Shown here: piece by piece, positions 1 to 7,797 of the stretch
Numbering within the stretch: position 1 is the first letter of the stretch
How the letters are laid out: each line of letters opens with the position of its first letter
NCBI GenBank assembly: GCA_017501645.1
Contig: JAFVWN010000019.1
Span: 1 to 36,780, forward strand
Length of the DNA stretch: 36,780 bases
Direction: 5' to 3'
Origin: Clostridia bacterium
Lineage (GTDB): Bacteria > Bacillota > Clostridia > Christensenellales > UBA1242
The notes under the pieces: generated by a model
The model's input: only the letters and a program-made list of their open reading frames with translations
Databases searched by the model: none
What the model was told of the DNA's origin: nothing
Translations under genes and position numbers: made by a program

Positions 1-85
1 AAAATCACAGTGTCAAACAATTTCATAAAGTATTATTATTTATTTTATATAAAATAAGCCCAAATTAACCATTTTTTTACATAAC

Positions 86-124
86 AATAAAAAAAGAGGC
101 GATATTTCTCTATACAGCCTCTTT
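86..124 (-). terminator. Rho-independent terminator of the left BspA-type gene
   Basis: Read on the minus strand, AAAGAGGC (124-117) pairs with GCCTCTTT (100-93), followed by a T-rich run. The stop codon of the upstream gene (112-110) lies in the loop, so the hairpin overlaps the end of the coding region. Positions 1-85 contain only AT-rich sequence and no gene that I can support. Confidence 0.8.
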
Positions 125-2020
125 CCCTCTATTTTTTTTAAGCAGTGCAACATACTCTTTTTTATCTAGTATAAAATCTTGATTGTAGTACTCTAAATCA
201 ACTTGACTTTCTTTTACATTAACCAATTTTATCAATCCGTCTTCTGTATTTTCTCCCACTTTAATATTTGGAGCAAACGCAGTATAACCAACCTCTGCTT
301 TATACTCTTCTAAAGTGTATCCAAATTTTACAGAATGAGCAAAAGTTCCATCTTTACTATTCCAGTAATCACCCCAGTTTGATGGTCTTGTTTGAACATT
401 TAGATATATTGCCGAAATATTTGAACAACCATAAAATGGTGCAAGATATCCCGTAGCCCCCATTACCGCAGAAAGCGTTGTATTTACCGCAAGATAAACA
501 CTTGTAAAACCACATCTTTGAAAGGCCGAATTTCTTATAGCACTTATTCCTGTCGCTATTAAACAACCATTAAATCCAGTACAACCATAAAATGCATTAT
601 AATCAACAGTTCCCATATTATCGTGAAGTATTAAATCTCCCGTAAAACCTGTACATCCTGAAAACGCCTCTTGCCCAACACTCCTTATACTTTCAGGTAT
701 TTTTAATTCGCCTGTAAACCCACAATTAGTAAATGCTCTTTCACTAATTGAAGTAAGCCCCGTTGAAATTGTTAGCTTTCCTGTAATTCCACTACACCCA
801 TAAAAAGCATTTGTTCCCATAGTTGTAACACTATTTGGAATTATCAAATCACCAGAAAAACCTGAACAAACTTGAAAAGCATTCACCCCAATTGTTGTTA
901 CGCTGTTTGGAATGACTAAACTTCCAGTTAATCCATTACATCCATAAAAAGCATATGTTCCAATTTCTGTAACACTATCAGGTATTGACAACCCCTTATT
1001 CATAGATGTTTGCCCATAATTCATATATGCAGGAATTGTTTGAAGCCCCTCTTGAAATGTTATGCTAGTAACACCTGTACAGCCATAAAAAGCCCCTGAT
1101 GTCGTAGTTGTTGAAGATAGTACTCCTGTTTGCACACCTTCATACTCTTTTGGAAAAACTAAATCTCCAGAAATACTAGTGCTTGAGGCTTTGATAAGAT
1201 ACAATCCTAAAGTACTGCTATGCGTAAAAGAAAATGTTCCTTCTGGACTTGCTGTTTTTGTATAAATGTTTACTCCAGTATACTCATCAACCGCCCTTGT
1301 TAAATCAACAACCCCGTTTGTGCATTGACTTAACTTTTCGTCATAGAAATACCCACAACAAGACTCATAATCAAGAGGCATTTCTGCTTCATCAATTGTA
1401 TAAGAATCCCCCTGCTTTTTCATTGTCATTGCAGGATTAGTCCAATCATCTACATAAACATTAATTTTTGTTCCTGGACCAATTATTGTAGCACCATCTT
1501 CTGCATAAATATGCAAGTTTAATCCCTCTCCGCAACCTGTAATACCAGAACCGTTGTATTCATAGTTGAAAGTTCCACCACTTGCAACATAGACAGCATA
1601 GCCTAAATCTGCAGAACAACTTTCTATTTTTCCGCCTTCAAACATAAATGTTCCGCCATTTGCAATATAGACAGCTCCTCCATTTGTTGCTGTACTGTTT
1701 TTAATCTTTCCTCCAGTCATTGTAAAGGTTGCTCCATTACCAACATAAACAGCACCACCATTTATTCCACTGCAATCTTTTATTGTTCCGCCAGACATTG
1801 TAAAGGTTGCGCCATCTCCAACATAAACAGCTCCGCCATTATCTCCTGCTGAATTTGATATTACTCCACCAGCCATATTAAAAGTTGATTCTTCTAGAAC
1901 TATTTGGCTTGAATATGCAAAAGCTTTATAATGACTAGTACTATTTGAAACAAAAGAAAAACCTAGACACACTATGCCTAGTACGAAAACAAAACTTAAA
2001 AGCAGTTTTAGTTTCTTCAT
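110..2020 (-). CDS. Secreted BspA-type leucine-rich-repeat surface protein (636 aa)
   Basis: The protein begins with an N-terminal signal peptide (basic MKKLK, then a hydrophobic stretch to about residue 25). Next come five or so repeats of about 20 residues of the type GGAVYVGxGATFTMxGG (about 50-160), which resemble right-handed beta-helix repeats. A module containing CCGYF follows (about residues 200-260). The remainder is a run of BspA-type (LRR_5) repeats of 23-24 residues with the core IPxSVTxIGxxAFxGCxGxTG, to about 560. The C-terminus is a short charged tail with LDKKEYVALLK. There is no LPXTG anchor, SLH domain or transmembrane C-terminus, so the mode of attachment is unknown. BspA-family LRR proteins are typically secreted and involved in adhesion; that role is inferred here. 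The start has a GGAG ribosome binding site, a promoter at 2088-2060 and its own terminator. It is a smaller paralogue of the gene at 14903-18835. Confidence 0.85.
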   Translation of the reverse strand: MKKLKLLLSFVFVLGIVCLGFSFVSNSTSHYKAFAYSSQIVLEESTFNMAGGVISNSAGDNGGAVYVGDGATFTMSGGTIKDCSGINGGAVYVGNGATFTMTGGKIKNSTATNGGAVYIANGGTFMFEGGKIESCSADLGYAVYVASGGTFNYEYNGSGITGCGEGLNLHIYAEDGATIIGPGTKINVYVDDWTNPAMTMKKQGDSYTIDEAEMPLDYESCCGYFYDEKLSQCTNGVVDLTRAVDEYTGVNIYTKTASPEGTFSFTHSSTLGLYLIKASSTSISGDLVFPKEYEGVQTGVLSSTTTTSGAFYGCTGVTSITFQEGLQTIPAYMNYGQTSMNKGLSIPDSVTEIGTYAFYGCNGLTGSLVIPNSVTTIGVNAFQVCSGFSGDLIIPNSVTTMGTNAFYGCSGITGKLTISTGLTSISERAFTNCGFTGELKIPESIRSVGQEAFSGCTGFTGDLILHDNMGTVDYNAFYGCTGFNGCLIATGISAIRNSAFQRCGFTSVYLAVNTTLSAVMGATGYLAPFYGCSNISAIYLNVQTRPSNWGDYWNSKDGTFAHSVKFGYTLEEYKAEVGYTAFAPNIKVGENTEDGLIKLVNVKESQVDLEYYNQDFILDKKEYVALLKKNRGKEAV

Positions 2021-2059
2021 TTTTTACTCCGTTTGCAAAAAAAATATCCTTATAGGTTT

Positions 2060-2088
2060 ATTATAACCAAAAATGTTTTTATTAGCAA
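2060..2088 (-). promoter_or_regulatory. SigA-type promoter of the left BspA gene
   Basis: TTGCTA (2088-2083), a 17-nt spacer and a perfect TATAAT (2065-2060) on the minus strand, about 40 nt upstream of the start codon at 2020. It lies just beyond the terminator of the preceding operon, so the gene is probably monocistronic. Confidence 0.7.
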
Positions 2089-2106
2089 ATGAAAAAAGGC
2101 TTTTTT

Positions 2107-2135
2107 AAAAAAAAGACATACATTTGTATGCCTTT
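2107..2135 (-). terminator. Terminator after the feoAB-pseudouridine synthase operon
   Basis: Minus-strand stem AAAGGCATAC / GTATGTCTTT (2135-2126 with 2121-2112), a 4-nt loop and a run of T. It overlaps the TAA stop codon of the RluA-family gene. Confidence 0.8.
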
Positions 2136-2994
2136 ATTTCACATTTGAAAGTTCTATTACTTTATTGTCTAGGTAAGACAATTTTTTGCTTGCCTTAAAT
2201 CTAAAACATATTTTGTATGCAATAAGTGCTTGACCATCAGCCTCAAAACTTCTATTAACTTGATTGTTTCCATACTTGCCATCACCAACAAGAGGAAGCC
2301 CAATATGAGCAAGATGAGCACGGATTTGATGTGTTTTTCCTGTAATTAGCTCAACTTCTAAAAGGGTTCTCCCCTCTAACTTTTGCAAAACCCTATACTT
2401 TGTCTCAATTGGTTCATAATTTGGAAGAGGGTCATCACTAATTTTAACATAGCTAGCTTCTGGGTTTTTATATAAGTATGCATACAAATGCTCTTCCTGA
2501 CGCCTTGGCATACCCACAACCATTGCAAGATAAAACTTATCAATGGTTCTTCTCTTGAAAGCATCAAGCAACTCTTCATACGCTTCTTTATTTTTCGCAA
2601 AAACAACTAAGCCTCTTGTATTTCTATCTAATCTATGACAAGCATTTGCTTTTTGATTTTTCTGTTTTAAGTAATTATTGACTGAGAGCGTGAGGTCATT
2701 ATACTTGTCGCTTTCAACTTCAATTCCAACCGGCTTATCACAAACAAGAATATTATCATCCTCATAAACCACAGTAGGTTTTAAACTTATTCCCTCAATC
2801 ATCTCTTTAGTTGCATACACATATAGTTCATCACCGCTATGCACCACAACATTTTCTTTAATCCTTACACCATTAACCTTGATATCTTTTAGTCTCAATA
2901 GTTTTTGGATTGTCGCATAACTCATTTTGGGAAATTTTTCAGTTAAAATCTTAACAACCTTTTTATCTTCCCCTACATAGTTTATTATTTCCAC
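2134..2994 (-). CDS. RluA/RluD-family RNA pseudouridine synthase
   Basis: The enzyme isomerises uridine to pseudouridine in rRNA or tRNA. An S4 RNA-binding domain occupies roughly the first 70 residues. The catalytic block HRLDRNTRGLVVFAK follows, with the catalytic Asp in RLD, then the GKTHQIRAHLAHIGLPLVGDGKYG-type region seen in RluA-family enzymes (written across its length, not as one motif). I place the start at GTG 2994, preceded by GGGGAG five bases upstream. A longer in-frame ATG at 3027 exists but has no ribosome binding site and lies deeper inside feoB. Even with the GTG start the gene overlaps the end of feoB by 32 bp, so it is translationally linked to iron transport genes. Which uridine is modified cannot be told from sequence alone. 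The protein is 286 residues, normal for the family. Confidence 0.9.
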   Translation of the reverse strand: MEIINYVGEDKKVVKILTEKFPKMSYATIQKLLRLKDIKVNGVRIKENVVVHSGDELYVYATKEMIEGISLKPTVVYEDDNILVCDKPVGIEVESDKYNDLTLSVNNYLKQKNQKANACHRLDRNTRGLVVFAKNKEAYEELLDAFKRRTIDKFYLAMVVGMPRRQEEHLYAYLYKNPEASYVKISDDPLPNYEPIETKYRVLQKLEGRTLLEVELITGKTHQIRAHLAHIGLPLVGDGKYGNNQVNRSFEADGQALIAYKICFRFKASKKLSYLDNKVIELSNVK

Positions 2995-4939
2995 AAGTAC
3001 TCCCCGCACAACCATCACAAGTAACAAATGTTAAGTTTTTGTGCTTTTTTCTTTTTATTAATTTTATCACCAATACAAACAATAACGCAAGCAAAATTAC
3101 AAGACCAACTCCAAGTATTATAGATTTTTTACAAACCAAGCCAACATTATAAATTACAAAACTTGTAAAGTAAGCAACTACAAACTGCAACACAAAAGAT
3201 TGTAATGCAATTTTTCTACTCGTTTCTTTTTTCATAGAAACAACTGCCGATACACACGGAGAATATAACAACACAAACACTAAAAATGAAAATGCTGAAA
3301 GAGTATTAAAATGCACCGAACTTGTCGTAACAATTAAACTTTTCGCCAGTTCTCCTGCAGTTACACCATTTACAATTGCAAGTGAAGACACAACCATTTC
3401 TTTTGCAATAATTCCTGAAAGAATTGCAACAACCGCACCTTTATTTCCAAAACCAAGTGGTACAAAAAGAAAATCTATAGCCCCTGCAATGACTTCCAAA
3501 ATACTTTTTCCGTCTCCGCTTCCAACATACTTAAGCGAAATACTGAAATTATTCAAAAGATAAATAACAACACTTGAAACAACTAAAATTCCACCAACTC
3601 TTAACAAAAAACTTTTCGCACTTTCTATCGCCCCGCTTATTACTTTTTTGAAGTTTGGAACTCTAAATTTTGGCATCTCTAGTATGAAAGAATCTTGAGA
3701 TTTTTGTTTTGAAAAAGCATTCATTAAAAGGCTTACAAGTATCATTAATATCACACCAATAATGTAGAGCAAAAACACCATAAGTGCTTTGTATTTTGAA
3801 AAGAAAGCAGAGCATATTACAGCATATATTGGAAGCTTTGCAGAACAACTCATAAATGGAAGTAAAACAGCTGTTCTTTCCCTTGCTTTTTTAGTCTCTA
3901 AAATGCGTGTTGTTTGAAGTGCTGAAGTTGTACAACCAAACCCCATAATCAACGAAAAAACACTTTTACCAGTAAGGCCTATTTTTTTGAATATTTTATC
4001 GAACACAAACGCCACTCTTGAAAGGTATCCAACATCTTCTAAAAAGTTTAAACAGACCATCATCAAAAGTATCTGTGGCATAAATGAAACAACAGTTAAC
4101 GCACCGCCAAAAACCGCAAAATCAATAAAATTTATTGCAATTTTGCTACTAATTATGCTTTTTAGCCATAAAATTATGCAAGAAAAGCATTTTTCAACAA
4201 CTCCTGTTATAAATGAAGAAAAGGTTTCTCCAACCACACCAAATGTAATAAAAAACACCCCTCCTAAAACAAGTAAAAAAACAGGAATTGCAAACCAAGG
4301 GTTTAATAAAATTTTATCAATTTTACTATAACCATAATAGGTATTTTTTTTATATTTTGAAACACTTAAAATCTCATCAATTTTTTGAAAATTTTCTTTG
4401 CTTTTTTGCTTAGTTTCTTGTAGTGAAATTTGACCAATTTCGCCTTGTTTATTTTCTGTTTTTTCAATTTCAAAATTATCTAAAACTTGCAATAAACTTT
4501 TAACGCTTTTTTTGCTTCTTGCATCAATTTTTACAACTTTTACCCCAAGCAAATCTTCTATTTTTTTATGTTCAAAACTATCATATTCTTTTGCCATATT
4601 TATTGCTAAAATAATATTTTTGGTTTGCTTTAAAAGTTCAATTGCAAGATACAAATTCCTTTTTAAATTGTTTGCATCAAGCATACAAATTACAATGGCA
4701 TTTTTATTTTCTTTTATATACTCTGCAGAAATTTGTTCCTCTTTAGAAATATAATCTAACGAATAAATCCCAGGCAAATCACAAAGCAAATATTCCTTTT
4801 TATTAAAAGTAAATTTCTTCTCTTTAACAGCAACTGTTACCCCGTGCCAATTGCCTGCGTGTTCACTTGCTTTTGCTATTGTGTTAAACAAAGTTGTTTT
4901 ACCTGTATTTGGATTTCCAACCAAAAGAACTTTTTGCAT
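2963..4939 (-). CDS. feoB: Ferrous iron transport protein B (FeoB)
   Basis: Inner-membrane Fe(II) importer with an N-terminal G-protein domain. Visible are the P-loop GNPNTGKTTLFN (about residues 8-19), the G3 motif DLPGIYSL, and a degenerate G4 region AINMAKEYDS where NxxD would be expected. About eight transmembrane segments follow, with two Gate-type halves: LPFMSCSAKLPIYA in the first and LLYSPCVSAVVSMKKE in the second. The C-terminus is basic and Cys-rich (TCDGCAGSTCGNNKLC), as in many clostridial FeoB proteins. At 658 residues it is on the short side for the family. It starts 3 bp after the feoA stop codon, with GGGGG at the end of feoA as ribosome binding site. The first Gate region reads GFGCTTSALQTTR, where family members usually have a GCNVPA-like sequence. 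Confidence 0.93.
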   Translation of the reverse strand: MQKVLLVGNPNTGKTTLFNTIAKASEHAGNWHGVTVAVKEKKFTFNKKEYLLCDLPGIYSLDYISKEEQISAEYIKENKNAIVICMLDANNLKRNLYLAIELLKQTKNIILAINMAKEYDSFEHKKIEDLLGVKVVKIDARSKKSVKSLLQVLDNFEIEKTENKQGEIGQISLQETKQKSKENFQKIDEILSVSKYKKNTYYGYSKIDKILLNPWFAIPVFLLVLGGVFFITFGVVGETFSSFITGVVEKCFSCIILWLKSIISSKIAINFIDFAVFGGALTVVSFMPQILLMMVCLNFLEDVGYLSRVAFVFDKIFKKIGLTGKSVFSLIMGFGCTTSALQTTRILETKKARERTAVLLPFMSCSAKLPIYAVICSAFFSKYKALMVFLLYIIGVILMILVSLLMNAFSKQKSQDSFILEMPKFRVPNFKKVISGAIESAKSFLLRVGGILVVSSVVIYLLNNFSISLKYVGSGDGKSILEVIAGAIDFLFVPLGFGNKGAVVAILSGIIAKEMVVSSLAIVNGVTAGELAKSLIVTTSSVHFNTLSAFSFLVFVLLYSPCVSAVVSMKKETSRKIALQSFVLQFVVAYFTSFVIYNVGLVCKKSIILGVGLVILLALLFVLVIKLIKRKKHKNLTFVTCDGCAGSTCGNNKLCRGR

Positions 4940-4942
4940 AAA

Positions 4943-5176
4943 CTAAACATTCCCCCAAACATTAATCTTGTCTGTTATTTCTTTGTCTAATGCAATAGAA
5001 TAGCCTCGAACACCTATCAAAAGCAGTCCTTTTGATTTCTTTAAAACTTTAATTTTTGTTCCTTCAACAAACCCAAGTTCTAAAAGTCTTTTTTGTTTTT
5101 TTTCTTCAATTTTATCAATGCTTTCTAAAACAGCACTTCCATCTTGTTTTATATCGCTTAGTTTCATTATTTTCAT
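4943..5176 (-). CDS. feoA: Ferrous iron transport protein A (FeoA)
   Basis: A 77-residue SH3-like FeoA domain (MKLSDIK... RLLELGFVEGTKIKVLKKS... IALDKEI), the small cytoplasmic partner of FeoB. The first ATG (5176) has no Shine-Dalgarno sequence, and the predicted transcription start falls almost on it; the second ATG (5167) would begin the domain directly at MKLSD. FeoA heads the feoA-feoB-pseudouridine synthase transcript. Iron regulation by a Fur- or DtxR-type repressor is expected for the family, but I see no clear operator. Confidence 0.92.
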   Translation of the reverse strand: MKIMKLSDIKQDGSAVLESIDKIEEKKQKRLLELGFVEGTKIKVLKKSKGLLLIGVRGYSIALDKEITDKINVWGNV

Positions 5177-5181
5177 AATAA

Positions 5182-5210
5182 ATAATATTCACACTACTTT
5201 AAAAATACAA
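5182..5210 (-). promoter_or_regulatory. Putative feoAB promoter, near-leaderless
   Basis: Minus strand TTGTAT (5210-5205), exactly 17 nt, then TATTAT (5187-5182). The first feoA ATG is at 5176, so the expected start of transcription lies at or next to the start codon. It sits directly downstream of the pnp terminator. Confidence 0.55.
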
Positions 5211-5242
5211 CAAAAAAAAGACTTATCTTTCGACAAGTCTTT
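5211..5242 (-). terminator. Terminator after pnp
   Basis: Minus strand AAAGACTT (5242-5235) pairs with AAGTCTTT (5225-5218), followed by eight T. It separates rpsO-pnp from the feoAB operon. Confidence 0.85.
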
Positions 5243-5250
5243 GAAAATAA

Positions 5251-7335
5251 TTATAGTTTTTTAATAAGTTTAAGGTCTACTCTGCCTCTTTCATCAATTT
5301 TGATAACTTCAACTTCAACTCTGTCACCAATATTAACAACATCTTCAACTCTATCAACTCTCTTAGTAGAAAGCTTAGAAATATGAATCATACCATCAAC
5401 AGTTTGAGTAAGTTCAACGAATGCACCAAATTGCATAAGTCTTACAACTGTACCAGTGTATCTTTCACCAATTTCTGGTTCAAATACAATACCTAAAATG
5501 ATTTCTTTTGCTTTTTGAGCCTTTTCTTCTTCACTAGAAGCAATCATAACTCTTCCGTCATCTTCAATATCGATCTTAACGCCAGTTTCCTCAATAATCT
5601 TATTTATAGTCTTTCCGCCAGAACCAATAACTTCACCAATCTTCTCTGGATTAATAGAGAAAGAAATAATCTTTGGAGCGTATTTATTCATATATGTTCT
5701 AGTTTCAGGAAGGCATTCAAGCATTTTGCCAAGGATATGAGCTCTACCATCTTTAGCTTGAGCAAGAGCTTGAGTTAATATAGGTTTATCAATACCCTTA
5801 ATCTTGATATCCATTTGAATTGCAGTAATACCCTTTGTGGTACCAGCAACTTTGAAGTCCATATCGCCATAGAAGTCTTCAGTACCTTGAATATCTGTAA
5901 GAACAACTACTTTGCCAGTCTTTTCGTCTTTAATAAGACCCATAGCACAACCAGATACAGGAGCTTTAATAGGAACACCTGCATCCATAAGTGAAAGTGT
6001 TGAAGCACAAACACTTGCCATTGATGAAGAACCGTTTGATGAAAGAACTTCACTTACAAGTCTTAATGCATATGGGAATTCTTCTTCACTTGGGATAACT
6101 GGAACAAGAGCTCTTTCAGCTAATGCACCGTGACCAATTTCTCTTCTTCCTGGAGAACGAAGAGGTTTAGCTTCGCCAGTTGCATAACCAGGCATATTAT
6201 AGTGATGAATATATCTCTTGTATTCGTCAGTATCTAAACCTTCAAGTTTTTGAACCTCACTGATTGTACCAAGAGTCAATGCATTCATAACTTGAGTTTG
6301 TCCACGAGTGAACACGCTTGAGCCGTGAACTCTAGGAAGGATACCCGCTTCACACCAAATAGGTCTAACTTCAGTAACTTGTCTTCCGTCAGGACGAATA
6401 CCTTCGTCAATAATCATTCTACGAACTTTCTCTTTCTTCATTTTGTAAAGAACATCACTAATCTCGTTCATTCTGCCTTCAAATTGTTCAGCAAAATGCT
6501 CTTTTACATCAGCTTCAACAGCATCAGTTCTATCTGTTCTTTCAGCTCTGTTCTTTGTTACAGCAAGAGCTTCATCCATCGCTTTATCAGCATATGCAGT
6601 AACAGCTTCTTTAATATCCTCGCCCACAGTGAAAAGTTCCATTTCTCTTTTTGGTTTTCCAACTTCAGCTTGAATACCTTCAATAAATGCAACAATTTTC
6701 TTAATTTCTTCGTGACCAAACATAATAGCGTCAAGCATTTGTTGTTCAGTGATTTCATTAGCACCAGCTTCAACCATCATTACAGCATCTTTAGTACCAG
6801 AAAGAGTTAAGTGAAGATCACTCTTTTCATCTTCTTCTACTGTTGGGTTGATGATATATTTTCCATCAATCATACCAACTACTACAGAACCTGTAGGACC
6901 TGCAAATGGGATATCACTGATAGAAAGAGCGACTGATGAACCTATCATAGCAAGAGCCTCTGGTGGTCTGTCTGGGTCAACAGAAAGAGCTGTTGCAACA
7001 ACTGTTACATCATTGTAAAATCCTTTTGGGAATAAAGGACGGATAGGTCTATCAATAAGACGAGAAACCAAAATAGCTTGGTCACTAGCTCTACCCTCTC
7101 TCTTTTTAAATCCGCCAGGGATTTTACCAACAGAATACATTTTTTCCTCAAAGTCAACGCTTAGAGGGAAGAAATCCATTCCTTCTCTTGGCTTATCACT
7201 CATTGTAACATTAACCATTACAACAGTTTCGCCAGACTTAACTAGACATGAACCGTTGGCAAACTCAGCATATTTGCCAAGTTCTACAACAAGTTCCCTG
7301 CCTGCAACTTCAGTTTTAAATACTTTTCCTTCCAT
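5251..7335 (-). CDS. pnp: Polyribonucleotide nucleotidyltransferase (PNPase)
   Basis: The 3'-5' phosphorolytic exoribonuclease of the RNA degradation machinery. It has two RNase PH-like domains (roughly residues 1-220 and 310-540) separated by an alpha-helical segment, then a KH domain with IGSGGKTINKIIEETG and a C-terminal S1 domain starting at GERYTGTVVRLMQFGAFVEL. The protein is 694 residues, close to the usual length of about 700, and ends right after the S1 domain. The start ATG at 7335 follows AAGGAG by about 8 nt. It is downstream of rpsO, the widely conserved arrangement, with a hairpin in the 61-bp gap that may attenuate or process the transcript. Confidence 0.97.
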   Translation of the reverse strand: MEGKVFKTEVAGRELVVELGKYAEFANGSCLVKSGETVVMVNVTMSDKPREGMDFFPLSVDFEEKMYSVGKIPGGFKKREGRASDQAILVSRLIDRPIRPLFPKGFYNDVTVVATALSVDPDRPPEALAMIGSSVALSISDIPFAGPTGSVVVGMIDGKYIINPTVEEDEKSDLHLTLSGTKDAVMMVEAGANEITEQQMLDAIMFGHEEIKKIVAFIEGIQAEVGKPKREMELFTVGEDIKEAVTAYADKAMDEALAVTKNRAERTDRTDAVEADVKEHFAEQFEGRMNEISDVLYKMKKEKVRRMIIDEGIRPDGRQVTEVRPIWCEAGILPRVHGSSVFTRGQTQVMNALTLGTISEVQKLEGLDTDEYKRYIHHYNMPGYATGEAKPLRSPGRREIGHGALAERALVPVIPSEEEFPYALRLVSEVLSSNGSSSMASVCASTLSLMDAGVPIKAPVSGCAMGLIKDEKTGKVVVLTDIQGTEDFYGDMDFKVAGTTKGITAIQMDIKIKGIDKPILTQALAQAKDGRAHILGKMLECLPETRTYMNKYAPKIISFSINPEKIGEVIGSGGKTINKIIEETGVKIDIEDDGRVMIASSEEEKAQKAKEIILGIVFEPEIGERYTGTVVRLMQFGAFVELTQTVDGMIHISKLSTKRVDRVEDVVNIGDRVEVEVIKIDERGRVDLKLIKKL

Positions 7336-7356
7336 TTCATCTTCTCCTTAAATTTG

Positions 7357-7391
7357 TAAAAAAACAAGGGACAGAAAAACATCTGCCCCCT
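7357..7391 (-). terminator. Hairpin with T-run between rpsO and pnp
   Basis: Minus strand AGGG(G)GCAGA (7391-7382) pairs with TCTGTCCCT across a short loop, with one bulged G, followed by TTGTTTTTTT. It could be a partial terminator lowering pnp relative to rpsO, or an RNase III processing site like the one used for pnp autocontrol in E. coli. The sequence alone does not decide between them. Confidence 0.65.
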
Positions 7392-7396
7392 ATTAA

Positions 7397-7660
7397 TTAT
7401 TTTCTAATGTTTAACTTAGCAATAAGTTCTCTGTATCCATCAAGGTTAGTCTTCTTTAAATAGTCAAGAAGAGCTCTTCTACGACCAACTAATTGAAGAA
7501 GTCCGCGTCTTGAATGGTCATCTTGCTTATTAGATTTTAAGTGCTCAGTTAAGTGGTTGATTCTTTCAGTTAAAAGAGCAATTTGAACCTCTGGAGAACC
7601 AGTGTCTGCTTCTTTTCTTCCATAAGCATTGATGATTTCTTGCTTCTTAATCTTATCCAT
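7397..7660 (-). CDS. rpsO: 30S ribosomal protein S15
   Basis: Full-length 87-residue S15, a helical protein of the central domain of the 30S subunit that binds 16S rRNA early in assembly. The family features [17 protein letters not shown] and [22 protein letters not shown] are clear. The ribosome binding site AGGAGG (7675-7670) lies 9 nt before the ATG. It is expressed from the promoter at 7783-7755 through a structured leader that may be an autogenous S15 binding site. Confidence 0.97.
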   Translation of the reverse strand: MDKIKKQEIINAYGRKEADTGSPEVQIALLTERINHLTEHLKSNKQDDHSRRGLLQLVGRRRALLDYLKKTNLDGYRELIAKLNIRK

Positions 7661-7680
7661 TATGTTTTTCCTCCTGTAAT

Positions 7681-7740
7681 ATTCGCCTTAAAGCTAAGGA
7701 TTTTGCATCTGGGAAAAACCATCAGTGCAGTCCTTACTCA
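7681..7740 (-). ncRNA. Structured rpsO leader, candidate S15 autoregulatory RNA
   Basis: The minus-strand leader can fold two ways. One fold pairs TAAGGA (7736-7731) with TCCTTA (7700-7695), continued inward by TGCA/TGCA (7729-7726 with 7707-7704) and CTG/CAG. The other pairs CCTTA (7699-7695) with TAAGG (7690-7686) over a 4-nt loop. Both use 7699-7695, so they exclude each other. The second hairpin ends about 10 nt before the ribosome binding site. S15 is known to repress its own mRNA through leader structures in several phyla. That this leader does so is inferred. Confidence 0.55.
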
Positions 7741-7754
7741 AAGGTACAAGCAGT

Positions 7755-7783
7755 AATATAGCACATTTACTTTAAAAAGTAAA
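7755..7783 (-). promoter_or_regulatory. rpsO-pnp promoter with overlapping palindrome
   Basis: Minus strand TTTACT (7783-7778), a 17-nt spacer and TATATT (7760-7755). The -35 and spacer lie within TTTACTTT-TT-AAAGTAAA, an 18-nt perfect palindrome, which could be an operator. The promoter lies immediately after the relA stop codon (7798), leaving little room for a relA terminator. Confidence 0.65.
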
Positions 7784-7797
7784 GTGTTTACCAAAAT

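Noticed and set aside
11..16. TTGACA on the minus strand near the left edge
   Set aside because: Could be the -35 of a gene to the left, but its -10 partner would lie outside the window.
6325..6810. 161-codon open frame on the plus strand
   Set aside because: Antisense shadow of pnp, with Ser/Phe/Asn-rich low-complexity product.
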